Part shown: positions 35,791-44,894 of the stretch, in pieces | Numbering within the stretch: position 1 is the first letter of the stretch | Layout of the letters: the number at the start of each line of letters is the position of its first letter | Assembly: GCF_001951155.1 (NCBI RefSeq) | Contig: NZ_CP016359.1 | Coordinates: forward strand, 1,450,001-1,514,000 | Length of the DNA: 64,000 nt | Direction of reading: 5' to 3' | Source of the DNA: Christiangramia flava JLT2011 | GTDB taxonomy: Bacteria; Bacteroidota; Bacteroidia; Flavobacteriales; Flavobacteriaceae | The notes under the pieces: generated by a model | Seen by the model: the letters and a program-made list of their open reading frames with translations, nothing else | What the model was told of the DNA's origin: nothing | The model's database searches: none | Position numbers and translations under genes: made by a program

Positions 35791-36509
35791 TAGCTAAAGA
35801 TTTCATTGAGAACGCTCAGCGATTTCGGTTTCCTAAAATTTTCAATATGCAATTCGTAATACAGCAACAGCATATTCAGGAAATCGTTACGCGAAGACTG
35901 GTTCAGTTTTAAGCCCTGCAAGGTAAAGAAATCTGCTTCCAGAAATTGCTTTAAAAGAGTTACATTTTTGCCTTCCACGCAATAATCGTTCGTGGGAATT
36001 GTTTGAAAAACTCCTTCCAGCAGGTCAAAAACAGGCAGGTCCTGCTCTGTTCTTTCCGGCAAAAATCCCAGGTAACGGCTTAGATTCAACAGGAAAAACA
36101 GGTGAAAATTGGCAAATTTAGAAGCCTGATCCAAAAAATGGAAACTGTTTTCCAGGTACTCGAATAATAGCGGATCTTCTTCTTCCTCGTGGATGGTGTT
36201 TTTCAGCATTTCTGCCAGGAACATGACCAGGCTGGATTTGATGGGATTCAGGTGCAGTTCCACATACATCTCGCGCACTTTCGCGTCCCTCAGATATTCC
36301 ATTTTCCCCGTGTCACGATGATTGAAAACGATTTCCAGCCTGGTAAGCGGCTGAAACATAGAAGCCCGAAATTTACCTTTTTTAGACTTCAGCACGCCCT
36401 TCAGCATAAAGGTGCGAAGCCCGTGCGAAAGTGTGTAAATTTTCGCAATAAGATCGGCCTCTCCGTATTTCAGGGCGCTAACAACTATGGCATTGGTGGT
36501 GACGAGCAT
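35790..36509 (-). CDS. recO: DNA repair protein RecO
   Basis: RecO helps RecR load RecA onto SSB-coated single-stranded DNA. The 239 residues have the N-terminal OB fold (AIVVSALKYGEADLIAKIYT, LRTFMLKGVLKSKKGKFRAS) and a helical C-terminal half (LFFLLNLSRYLGFLPE). The four zinc Cys found in many RecO proteins are missing, as is common in Bacteroidota. It lies downstream of the gdhA terminator and is translationally coupled to the TonB receptor that follows. Confidence 0.93.
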   Translation of the reverse strand: MLVTTNAIVVSALKYGEADLIAKIYTLSHGLRTFMLKGVLKSKKGKFRASMFQPLTRLEIVFNHRDTGKMEYLRDAKVREMYVELHLNPIKSSLVMFLAEMLKNTIHEEEEDPLLFEYLENSFHFLDQASKFANFHLFFLLNLSRYLGFLPERTEQDLPVFDLLEGVFQTIPTNDYCVEGKNVTLLKQFLEADFFTLQGLKLNQSSRNDFLNMLLLYYELHIENFRKPKSLSVLNEIFS

Positions 36510-36532
36510 CGCTGGATTTGGCGTGAATTTAT

Positions 36533-36559
36533 AAAAAAAGCCGCTCTTTCGAACGGCTT
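36533..36559 (-). terminator. Intrinsic terminator of gdhA
   Basis: AAGCCG pairs with CGGCTT around CTCTTTCGAA, and on the reverse strand seven T follow. It lies 23 bases after the gdhA stop and just before recO. Confidence 0.82.
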
Positions 36560-36581
36560 ATCTTATTTTGAAAATCTGGAA

Positions 36582-37967
<1,386 letters not shown>

Positions 37968-37975
37968 TTACCGTG

Positions 37976-37983
37976 CAAATATA
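37976..37983 (-). promoter_or_regulatory. -7 box of gdhA
   Basis: TATATTTG on the reverse strand fits TAnnTTTG and is 51 bases before the ATG at 37925. The -33 element is not clear. Confidence 0.5.
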
Positions 37984-38096
37984 GATATTCTTTAATGATT
38001 AAAAGTTTCATTTCACTTTTTCATATAAAATTAACTTTTAATCCTGAGGCCCGTTAGATACTAAGTTTGTCTAAAATTACGTTAATACAGATTTAC

Positions 38097-38104
38097 TATA
38101 TTTG
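38097..38104 (+). promoter_or_regulatory. -7 box deciding the start of the outer-membrane protein gene
   Basis: TATATTTG on the forward strand fits TAnnTTTG. Its position rules out the TTG at 38102 as start and supports the ATG at 38126, with a leader of about 16 bases. Confidence 0.6.
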
Positions 38105-38125
38105 CTGAACTCCAAGCCGGAAATC

Positions 38126-38902
38126 ATGATACAAACCAGGGTAGTTTTTGTGATCTTGTTAGCACTCTTCTTCTGCCCGAAGAATTCGTTTTCCCAGATA
38201 GGTGTGGGCCAGGAAGTTGGAATTCTGGCGGGGCCTGCCGGCTTTTTTACTGATTATGGTGAGCGCTGGAACGTCAAGAATAACCTGGAAAATGGCGGTT
38301 TTGGAGTAGGTCTCGTATATTATATCAATTTCGCTTACCGCCCAAAATGCAGCTGCAAGGCTGATGAAAGCTGGTTTAGTCGCTACTTCAAGGTTCGCAG
38401 TGAAATTGATTATTTCCAATCCCGTCTCGAACATTTTGGTCCCGTTGCCGAAGCCGACAGTGAAGGCGGAAGGCAATTGCGTGCCATGCACGGGAAAACC
38501 CAGATTATACAATTTGGCGGTTCCCTGGAATACCATCCGCTCGGCATCAGGGAATTTCGGGATTTCGCAACACTTTTCGCTCCATATATAGGAGTTGGTG
38601 TGCACGCCGTGCACTTCAATCCTTCGGCTTATTCAGATCTTGGAGATTTTGACAGTCCGAAAGTGTTATTTTCCACCTTTGAAGGCGGTCTTAACCTGGA
38701 ACGCGGGACCACTTTTGCCATTATCGGGAATGCCGGTGTTCGCTATCGAATTGGTCGAAACAGCGACCTGATGATCGAAGGTAAACTGCAGTATTATAAC
38801 AGTGATTATATCGACGGGCTGGATGTGCAGGGGCCACAGAACAAATTCAACGATTTTGTAATGTGGGTGAACATGGGCTATATCTTCTACCTGAACTTTT
38901 AA
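38126..38902 (+). CDS. Outer-membrane beta-barrel protein, THC0290_0291-like family
   Basis: The ATG at 38126 (MIQTRVVFVILLALFFCPKNSFSQ) gives a signal peptide. The remaining 235 or so residues are a beta-barrel with alternating hydrophobic strands (IIQFGGSLEYHPLGIREF, FAPYIGVGVHAVHF, FAIIGNAGVRYRIG, MIEGKLQYYNSDYIDG) and the C-terminal MGYIFYLNF. Two Cys lie in a short insertion (PKCSCKAD). It resembles a conserved flavobacterial family known only by locus names (THC0290_0291); I am fairly but not fully sure of that. Function unknown. It stands alone between gdhA and the convergent pncA. Confidence 0.75.
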   Translation: MIQTRVVFVILLALFFCPKNSFSQIGVGQEVGILAGPAGFFTDYGERWNVKNNLENGGFGVGLVYYINFAYRPKCSCKADESWFSRYFKVRSEIDYFQSRLEHFGPVAEADSEGGRQLRAMHGKTQIIQFGGSLEYHPLGIREFRDFATLFAPYIGVGVHAVHFNPSAYSDLGDFDSPKVLFSTFEGGLNLERGTTFAIIGNAGVRYRIGRNSDLMIEGKLQYYNSDYIDGLDVQGPQNKFNDFVMWVNMGYIFYLNF

Positions 38903-39510
38903 AAAATTAATTCTTCGGAAGTCAGAATCCTGGCGCCCCTCCGAAGCATATCTGTTTTTGCCTTCTGGTAATTCTCAGCGTCTATCGCCCGAGTCGCATC
39001 TTCTAATAAACAAACTTCAAAACCTTCTGCCAGTGCATCCTTGATGCTGAAGTACACGCAGTAATCGGCAGCCAGACCGGCTACGTAAATTTCCGTCACC
39101 TTTTTATCCTTCAAATATCCTGAAAGGCCCGTAGATTTCAAATGGGCATTATCATAGAAGCCACTATAACTGTCAATTTTCGGGTTGGTTCCTTTTCTGA
39201 AGACCGCTTCAATTCGAGACTCCACAAGATCAGGATGGAAATTCGCCCCGTCAGAATCCTGAATACAGTGGTCTGGCCAAAGAACCTGGTCCAGACCCTC
39301 CAGCCTGATCGTTTCAAAAACCGAATGATCGGGATGCGAAGAGGCAAAACTCGCATGTCCTTCAGGGTGCCAGTCTTGTGTAGCTACCACGAGTTCAAAT
39401 TTTTCCTGAATTTTGTTAATGACCGGGACGATCTCATCGCCTTCCTGCACCGCGAGGGCACCACCGGGCATAAAATCGTTCTGTACGTCTATTAATAATA
39501 GGCATTTCAT
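38899..39510 (-). CDS. pncA: Nicotinamidase/pyrazinamidase
   Basis: It hydrolyses nicotinamide to nicotinate in NAD salvage. The 203 residues contain the catalytic Asp (LLIDVQNDFMPGGAL), the metal-binding DWHPEGHASF, HCIQDSDGANFHPDL, and the catalytic Cys in AADYCVYFSIKDAL. Length is typical. Its ATG overlaps the pncB stop by 4 bases, so the two are translated together. It converges with the outer-membrane protein gene, overlapping stops by 4 bases. Confidence 0.96.
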   Translation of the reverse strand: MKCLLLIDVQNDFMPGGALAVQEGDEIVPVINKIQEKFELVVATQDWHPEGHASFASSHPDHSVFETIRLEGLDQVLWPDHCIQDSDGANFHPDLVESRIEAVFRKGTNPKIDSYSGFYDNAHLKSTGLSGYLKDKKVTEIYVAGLAADYCVYFSIKDALAEGFEVCLLEDATRAIDAENYQKAKTDMLRRGARILTSEELIF

Positions 39511-40919
39511 GACAGTGACTGTTTGTAATTATGAATGAGTTTGTCGCGCTCCTGCCTTAGCGTCTCACTAATCCCGATCTTGTAAATATGCGGATTATTG
39601 AACCGTTTGTATTCTATTGGCAATTCCGAAAGTCGGCTCACACTGTACTCCGCGATCTGCGAAAGACTCCGGTGCTCCTGAAGGATCTTACCGTTTTCCA
39701 TCACCTTATTCAGCAAGGCTTCCTGCCTGAATTCAGAAAGTTTCATGGATTTATAAGGTTCAAAAGGATGATACATTTCATCGATTCGGTCTTCATGGTA
39801 CAAGCCAATCGCATCGGCTCCCACGCATTTTCCGCTGGCATCCTTAATTCGGAACACCTGTTTTTTATGCGGCAGCGTTACCTTAATGATGCTTTCTGAA
39901 ATTTTTATACGGGGTTTCCCGTTAAACCAGGCCAGCTTATACACACCGTCCAGCGCGGCATCGGGATCGCCGGTGATCAGGTTCGTTCCCACACCAAAAA
40001 TATCGATTGGCGCCTGCTGTTCCAGCAAACTTTTGATCACATACTCATCCAGCTGATTGGAAGCTGCAATCTTAACATATTCCAGTCCGGCATCATCCAG
40101 CAATTGCCGACTCTTCTTAGCCAGGTACGCCAGGTCACCGCTATCCAGGCGAATAGCCAGTAATTTCTGGCCCCGCGCCTCCATCTCCTTCGCCACTTTG
40201 ATCGCATTGGGCACGCCACTTTTTAGGGTATTATAAGTATCTACCAGAAACACGCAGCCTTCCGGTCTACCCTGAGCAAAATCACGGAAAGCCTTCAGTT
40301 CATCGTCATAAGACTGAATAAACGAATGCGCCATGGTCCCACTCACCGGGATTTCGTAATTCCTACCAGCGATCACGTTACTCGTACCGTCAAAACCTCC
40401 TACCATTGCGGCCCGACTCCCGAAGTAAGCCCCGGTAGCCTGTGCGCGACGCATTCCAAAATCGAGGAGAATGCCGTCACCGGCCACCAGCCTGATTCGG
40501 CTGGCCTTTGTAGCGATCAAGGTTTCGTAATTCAGAATATTCAGGAGCAGCGTCTCGATGATCTGAGCTTCGATAATACTGGCTTCCACCTGAAGAATCG
40601 GCCGCGTGGGAAAGACCACATCACCTTCTTTACAGGAATAGATCGTTCCGCGGAAACGAAAATCTTTCAGGAATTTCAGAAAATCATCTGAAAACCCCTG
40701 GTCGCTTAAATATTCCAGGTCTTCTTTGGAAAAATGCAGGTCGCGGATGATCTCTAAAACCTCTTCGAGACCGGCAAAAACGGCAAATCCCCCGGAAAAT
40801 GGCAAATCCCGGAAAAAATAATCGAAAACGGCTTTTTCCCGGTGCCGGCCCTGCTTAAAATATACCTCCGCCATCGCCAGTTGGTACTGATCGGTATAAG
40901 TAGCTGTAAAATTGTTCAT
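39507..40919 (-). CDS. pncB: Nicotinate phosphoribosyltransferase
   Basis: It makes nicotinate mononucleotide from nicotinate and PRPP, the step after PncA. 470 residues, with conserved segments ASRIRLVAGDGILLDFGMRR, SGTMAHSFIQSYDDE (His that is phosphorylated), DTYNTLKSGVPNAI, RLDSGDLAYL and FGVGTNLITGDPDAALDGVY. The order and length match the family. It follows the macrodomain gene by 6 bases and overlaps pncA by 4, giving a compact NAD-salvage unit. Confidence 0.96.
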   Translation of the reverse strand: MNNFTATYTDQYQLAMAEVYFKQGRHREKAVFDYFFRDLPFSGGFAVFAGLEEVLEIIRDLHFSKEDLEYLSDQGFSDDFLKFLKDFRFRGTIYSCKEGDVVFPTRPILQVEASIIEAQIIETLLLNILNYETLIATKASRIRLVAGDGILLDFGMRRAQATGAYFGSRAAMVGGFDGTSNVIAGRNYEIPVSGTMAHSFIQSYDDELKAFRDFAQGRPEGCVFLVDTYNTLKSGVPNAIKVAKEMEARGQKLLAIRLDSGDLAYLAKKSRQLLDDAGLEYVKIAASNQLDEYVIKSLLEQQAPIDIFGVGTNLITGDPDAALDGVYKLAWFNGKPRIKISESIIKVTLPHKKQVFRIKDASGKCVGADAIGLYHEDRIDEMYHPFEPYKSMKLSEFRQEALLNKVMENGKILQEHRSLSQIAEYSVSRLSELPIEYKRFNNPHIYKIGISETLRQERDKLIHNYKQSLS

Positions 40920-40925
40920 GAAAAC

Positions 40926-41468
40926 TTATTTGGTTGCCTCAGCATAACGGGTCATTTCGCGGTCATACACCTCAAGATCCTCCCTGCTGAATAACACAAA
41001 TTTAATCCTTTTAATCTTTTCGGTTTCGGATAAATTTTCGGCCAGACTACGGAAGACCACTTTCACCGCCTCCCGAACAGGATAACCAAAAATTCCGGTG
41101 GAAATAGCCGGGAATCCTATAGATTTCAGCCCGTTTTCCTCACAAAGCTGCAAACTGTTCCGATAACAGGAAGCCAGCAATTCCGCTTCCGGGCTATCCT
41201 TTCCGTAAACCGGTCCAAGGCAGTGTACAACGAATTGGTTGGGCAATTGAAATGCTTTGGTGATCACCGCTTCCCCTGGTTTGATAGGCGCCAGGATCTT
41301 GCAGGCCTCATACAACTCCCTGCCCGCAGCCTGATGAATGGCTCCCGCCACTCCTCCGCCGGGAGCCAGTTGCGCGTTGGCCGCATTGACCACCACATCC
41401 AGATCTGGCTGCCGGGTAATATCCCCTTGGACGGTTTCGATCTTAACGGAATGCAGGACTATTTCCAT
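40926..41468 (-). CDS. Macrodomain protein, likely O-acetyl-ADP-ribose deacetylase
   Basis: 180 residues forming a single macrodomain of the MacroD/YmdB type: VQGDITRQPDLDVVVNAANA, GGGVAGAIHQAAG (the ADP-ribose loop with catalytic residues), HCLGPVYG and FPAISTGIFGYPVREAVKV. Members remove ADP-ribose from proteins or deacetylate O-acetyl-ADP-ribose, a product of NAD-dependent deacetylases. The gene is directly before pncB-pncA, so the operon links ADP-ribose breakdown with NAD salvage. Substrate is family knowledge; the link to NAD recycling is inference from context. Confidence 0.93.
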   Translation of the reverse strand: MEIVLHSVKIETVQGDITRQPDLDVVVNAANAQLAPGGGVAGAIHQAAGRELYEACKILAPIKPGEAVITKAFQLPNQFVVHCLGPVYGKDSPEAELLASCYRNSLQLCEENGLKSIGFPAISTGIFGYPVREAVKVVFRSLAENLSETEKIKRIKFVLFSREDLEVYDREMTRYAEATK

Positions 41469-41510
41469 ACGAAAAAGGTACAGAGAAAATCCCAGAACAA
41501 AAACCCAGTT

Positions 41511-43748
41511 TTATACCTTCTTGTAGCTGGAATTGTATTCGGAAATCAGGTTCATAACCGCATTGACGAGATCTTTGGTCTCCAGCAGCAAATTGAAATA
41601 CAAAGTGGTATTTTTTGGGCTGGATTCTTCAGTCCTGGTTCTTTTGACCTGTTTTTCAATTTTTTCGGAAAGTTTGGCCAGTACTTCTTCCTTGTGTTCA
41701 ACGATCTTCTGGATCTGATCCAGTTTTCGGTTGGCAAAGATCTCTTCGATTTCCTTCAGAAAGTTTTCCAGCAAATCATCGATCTCCCTCAAATCAGTAA
41801 TCTGGTTATACCGAAGCGGCTTGTGATTGTTATTTACGTGCTTATAGCTCTTTTTGGAAATGAACTCCAGGGATTGAGCAATATCTGTGAGATAAGCCAG
41901 AACAGTAATGTAAAAACTGCTTCCGCGAACACTGGTTTCGTCCAGGCTTTTGATAAAGAAAAAGATACTGTCCCGCAGTTCTTCTATTTCAGCATCCAGT
42001 TTTGCCACTCCTTTTTTAGACTTTTTCAGTTGTGCTTTATCCTGCTTGGCGAGGCCACGGAACACGTCGGAATAGATCTTGTTCGAGCGATGGATCACGC
42101 TTACGATATTATCTGCACTTTCTGAAATAATACCCTGTACGGTCTTGCTTTCTGATTTTTTCAACTTCATCGCACCCGCTTCCGGAGTGTATTTTTTCTT
42201 ATAGGAAAGGTAATTCCGAACCAGCAGTCCCAGGGCGATGATCAATAAAAGAGCGATCGCAGCACCTTTTCCGAGGAAGATCAGGTAAGTGAGTGTTCCG
42301 GCAGCCACGAACGCACTGAAGGCAGTAAAAAACCATCCCCCGATCACGTTCAGTACACCGGCAACGCGGTACACGGCACTTTCTCTACCCCAGGCACGAT
42401 CGGCCAGCGAAGTTCCCATGGCCACCATGAAGGTTACATAGGTAGTGGAAAGTGGCAATTTATAAGAGGTCGCAATGGAAATTAAAACTCCCGCTACGGT
42501 GAGATTGATCGAAGCACGAATCAGGTCGAACGCCGGTTTGTCCTCTTCTTTTAAAAATTCGGAATCCTTTTTCCTGAAACTCTGACTCATTTTTTGCCTT
42601 GCCGAAGCGGGCATGATACTTTTAAAGAATTCGAACAGGTTCGTACTTCCGCTTACGAGTGTACGGGAAACGAGGTTCGGATTGAATTTTTCGGAACCAT
42701 GGCCCTGCCGGGACAAACCGATCTCGGTTTCGGCAACGCTGCGTGCTTTCTTGGAAAACCAAAGAGTAAGCACCATAATTCCTCCCGAAATAAACAGCAA
42801 AAACGGTTCAGCCGGTACGCTTTCCTGCAAGACATCCATGGAAAAATTCGCAGCCGGCACACCGGAAGCTACCCAGGCTTCATAAGAGTGATAGGCCGCC
42901 ATTGGTACACCGATAAAATTTACCAGGTCATTCCCGGAAAATGCCAGCGCCAGTCCAAAAGTTCCTACCGCGATGACCAATACCAGAATGTTCTTTTTCA
43001 GAAATTTGGTCACTAAAAACGAAACGAGAAGCCAGAATAAGAAGCTGATCCCAAGAACCAGGTAGACCTGATTGGACAGCACGTCTTTAAAACTGTCGTA
43101 ATAAGGTGTTCCTTTCAGTCCCTTAAAAAAGATGAAATAGCCGATTGCCGTAAGACAGAAAGCGCCAAAAACAGCACCGAAATTCTTCATTTTTTTCTCG
43201 TATTCAAAAGTGAATACCAGCCTGGAAAGAACCTGTACAATGGCTCCCACGCTAAAGGCGATGAGCACCGAAAGAAAGATCCCGGAAATGATTTCCGTCG
43301 CTTTATCAGTATTGATATAATTCAGTAAATGGGTAAAACTTTCGGTATCTGAAGCGCTGATCTTAATAAGTGCCATCACCACGGCTGCTCCCAGGAGCTC
43401 AAAAACAATGGAAACGGTAGTGGAAGTTGGCATTCCCAGCGTATTGAAAAAATCCAGCAGGAGAATATCAGTAATCATTACCGCCATGAAAATGATCATG
43501 ATCTCGTCAAAATAAAATTCGCCGGGCATGAATATCCCTTTCCGCGCCACCTCCATCATTCCGCTGGAAAAGACTGCGCCCAGGAAAATACCGAGACTGG
43601 CTACGATCATAATGGTCTTGAACGAGATCGCTTTGGAACCGATTGCCGAATTCAGGAAATTCACTGCATCGTTGCTCACTCCTACCACCAGGTCGATCAC
43701 TGCCAGCACCACGAGGGCGATCAAAATCATCAAATAAATTCCTTCCAT
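41511..43748 (-). CDS. PiT-family phosphate transporter with C-terminal PhoU-like domain
   Basis: 745 residues. The N-terminal two-thirds (about 1-530) hold about 12 hydrophobic helices with the PiT signature VVGVSNDAVNFLNSAIGSKA near the N-terminus and a second PiT half, with a cytoplasmic loop around 335-395. The C-terminal part (about 540-745) is a soluble helical bundle of PhoU/DUF47 type (ESADNIVSVIHRSNKIYSDV, RKLDQIQKIVEHKEEVL). The fusion of PiT with a PhoU-like tail may let the cell tune uptake. It lies 42 bases before the macrodomain gene on the same strand, so phosphate uptake and NAD salvage may share a transcript. Confidence 0.92.
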   Translation of the reverse strand: MEGIYLMILIALVVLAVIDLVVGVSNDAVNFLNSAIGSKAISFKTIMIVASLGIFLGAVFSSGMMEVARKGIFMPGEFYFDEIMIIFMAVMITDILLLDFFNTLGMPTSTTVSIVFELLGAAVVMALIKISASDTESFTHLLNYINTDKATEIISGIFLSVLIAFSVGAIVQVLSRLVFTFEYEKKMKNFGAVFGAFCLTAIGYFIFFKGLKGTPYYDSFKDVLSNQVYLVLGISFLFWLLVSFLVTKFLKKNILVLVIAVGTFGLALAFSGNDLVNFIGVPMAAYHSYEAWVASGVPAANFSMDVLQESVPAEPFLLFISGGIMVLTLWFSKKARSVAETEIGLSRQGHGSEKFNPNLVSRTLVSGSTNLFEFFKSIMPASARQKMSQSFRKKDSEFLKEEDKPAFDLIRASINLTVAGVLISIATSYKLPLSTTYVTFMVAMGTSLADRAWGRESAVYRVAGVLNVIGGWFFTAFSAFVAAGTLTYLIFLGKGAAIALLLIIALGLLVRNYLSYKKKYTPEAGAMKLKKSESKTVQGIISESADNIVSVIHRSNKIYSDVFRGLAKQDKAQLKKSKKGVAKLDAEIEELRDSIFFFIKSLDETSVRGSSFYITVLAYLTDIAQSLEFISKKSYKHVNNNHKPLRYNQITDLREIDDLLENFLKEIEEIFANRKLDQIQKIVEHKEEVLAKLSEKIEKQVKRTRTEESSPKNTTLYFNLLLETKDLVNAVMNLISEYNSSYKKV

Positions 43749-43830
43749 ATCCTTATAATCTACTGAAAATGAATTTCAAAAATCTATCAACTTTTAAAAG
43801 TGCGCGAATATACTCCAAAAGCTAGGGAAT

Positions 43831-43862
43831 AAAAAGGGCCACCCTGAATAAAGGCGGCCCGC
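43831..43862 (-). terminator. Intrinsic terminator before the PiT gene
   Basis: GGGCC pairs with GGCCC, extended by two pairs after one mismatch, with T5 following on the reverse strand. It would end the transcript of the lipoprotein gene ending at 44033, though about 170 bases downstream. Confidence 0.65.
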
Positions 43863-44032
43863 ACACTTTTAGATCTATTGACAAAAACTAAAGATTGATT
43901 TCCAAGTGTGTAACAATGATGTTACAAATAAACACCCGTTACGCAAGAACAATATTACCCTTGTATTAAAAAAAGATTCAGAAGGAAACGAAATTGTTAA
44001 GTTTTTAGCAAAAACGGAAATCTACAGTCGAA
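43863..44032. other. Gene-free stretch after the small lipoprotein gene
   Basis: About 170 AT-rich bases lie between the lipoprotein stop and its terminator. A 61-codon frame on the forward strand (43906-44091) runs into the antisense of the lipoprotein gene and looks like chance. I see no convincing gene or RNA. Confidence 0.5.
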
Positions 44033-44515
44033 TCAGTTCTTTAGATCATCTGAAATGGATACCTGGTATTTCCCATTTTCGGCAGGCTTAAGCTTGGAAC
44101 TTACCAGCTCGATGCTATGCCCGGTTTTGATCCATGGAATTTCTTCCGAAGAACTGGCCGCATCATAACCCGTGAACCAGGCGAAATCAATTTCCTGGTT
44201 ATAGGAGGTCACCTTTAAAGAATAAGTTTCTCCACTCTTCTCCCATTCGATAAGGTATTCACTGTCGTTCGGGATTTGCTGGGCATGTTTGATATTGGCA
44301 TCATCAGAAACATAAATACTTTCCATATTACCGGGTTCGAACCAGAGGTACGCATTGTCCCATTTCTGTTTTTTGCTGGTATCTACGAGTGCGGCAGGGT
44401 CACAGCTCTGGAAGAATCCTGCAAAAGCCAGGGCAATTAGAAATACAAAAGTTTTGGAAAAAGTGTGTTGTGGGGCTTGGGCACCTTTAGGGTTGGTGCG
44501 TTGGGGTATTGTCAT
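44033..44515 (-). CDS. Small lipoprotein, unknown function
   Basis: The ATG at 44515 gives a 160-residue protein: a basic, Pro-rich N-terminus of about 18 residues (MTIPQRTNPKGAQAPQH), a hydrophobic helix (FVFLIALAFAGFF) and a lipobox QSC. A longer frame begins with TTG at 44608 and is less likely. The mature part is acidic and beta-rich with Trp and Tyr (AYLWFEPGNMESIYVSD, FAWFTGYDAASSSEEIPWIK). I do not recognise the family. It is a single-gene unit after the tRNA-Asn terminator. Confidence 0.7.
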   Translation of the reverse strand: MTIPQRTNPKGAQAPQHTFSKTFVFLIALAFAGFFQSCDPAALVDTSKKQKWDNAYLWFEPGNMESIYVSDDANIKHAQQIPNDSEYLIEWEKSGETYSLKVTSYNQEIDFAWFTGYDAASSSEEIPWIKTGHSIELVSSKLKPAENGKYQVSISDDLKN

Positions 44516-44662
44516 TTGTTTTGTTTTCGATCGTAGGCAAGACCGAAGGTAATTTTGGGGTGACCCGAAAATATTCAGACAATTCCTACTTGCCAAATTC
44601 CGAAGCAAATTCTAACAATTTTTAAGAACCTCTTAAAGATTATATCGATAAACTGCAAAAAG

Positions 44663-44670
44663 CAAAGATA
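44663..44670 (-). promoter_or_regulatory. Possible -7 box of the small lipoprotein gene
   Basis: TATCTTTG on the reverse strand fits TAnnTTTG. It is about 148 bases before the ATG at 44515, so the leader would be long, or this is chance. Confidence 0.3.
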
Positions 44671-44717
44671 AAAGCTGAAATGATGAAGCCGTGTAAGAAA
44701 AATAACTGTCAGAAAAC

Positions 44718-44747
44718 AGAAAAGCCACCTCGAACGAGATGGCTTTT
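44718..44747 (-). terminator. Intrinsic terminator of tRNA-Asn
   Basis: AAAAGCCA pairs with TGGCTTTT, and CTC with GAG inside after one mismatch. It lies directly after the tRNA and has a T-run on the reverse strand. Confidence 0.85.
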
Positions 44748-44749
44748 TG

Positions 44750-44823
44750 CTCCTCAGGTTGGGCTCGAACCAACGACCCTCTGATTAACAGTCAGATGCT
44801 CTAACCAACTGAGCTACTGAGGA
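44750..44823 (-). tRNA. tRNA-Asn (anticodon GTT)
   Basis: Read on the reverse strand, a 74-base cloverleaf: acceptor stem TCCTCAG/CTGAGGA, D arm with AGCTCAGTTGGTTAGAGC, anticodon loop CTGTTAA (anticodon GTT) in the stem TCTGA/TCAGA, T arm GTTGGTTCGAACCCAAC, discriminator G. CCA is not encoded. A TATATTTG box at 44847-44854 and a terminator at 44718-44747 frame it as a single-tRNA transcript. Confidence 0.96.
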
Positions 44824-44846
44824 AGGTTTTGCTTTAAAAGCGGTTG

Positions 44847-44854
44847 CAAATATA
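44847..44854 (-). promoter_or_regulatory. -7 box of tRNA-Asn
   Basis: TATATTTG on the reverse strand matches TAnnTTTG and lies 24 bases before the tRNA 5' end, as expected for a short leader. Confidence 0.6.
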
Positions 44855-44894
44855 AGTCAATTTTTAAATGCTGTCAAAAGAATTTTTCAATTTT

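Noticed and set aside
41223..42125. A 300-codon open frame on the forward strand
   Set aside because: It spans the antisense of the macrodomain and PiT genes, which are clear; its Phe/Gln-rich sequence matches no family.
43906..44091. A 61-codon frame on the forward strand in the gap after the small lipoprotein
   Set aside because: It runs into the antisense of the lipoprotein gene, has no ribosome-binding or promoter support, and its sequence has no recognisable features.
44516..44608. Longer start for the small lipoprotein (TTG at 44608)
   Set aside because: It needs a TTG codon and places 31 extra residues before a basic N-terminus and signal helix that already start well at ATG 44515.
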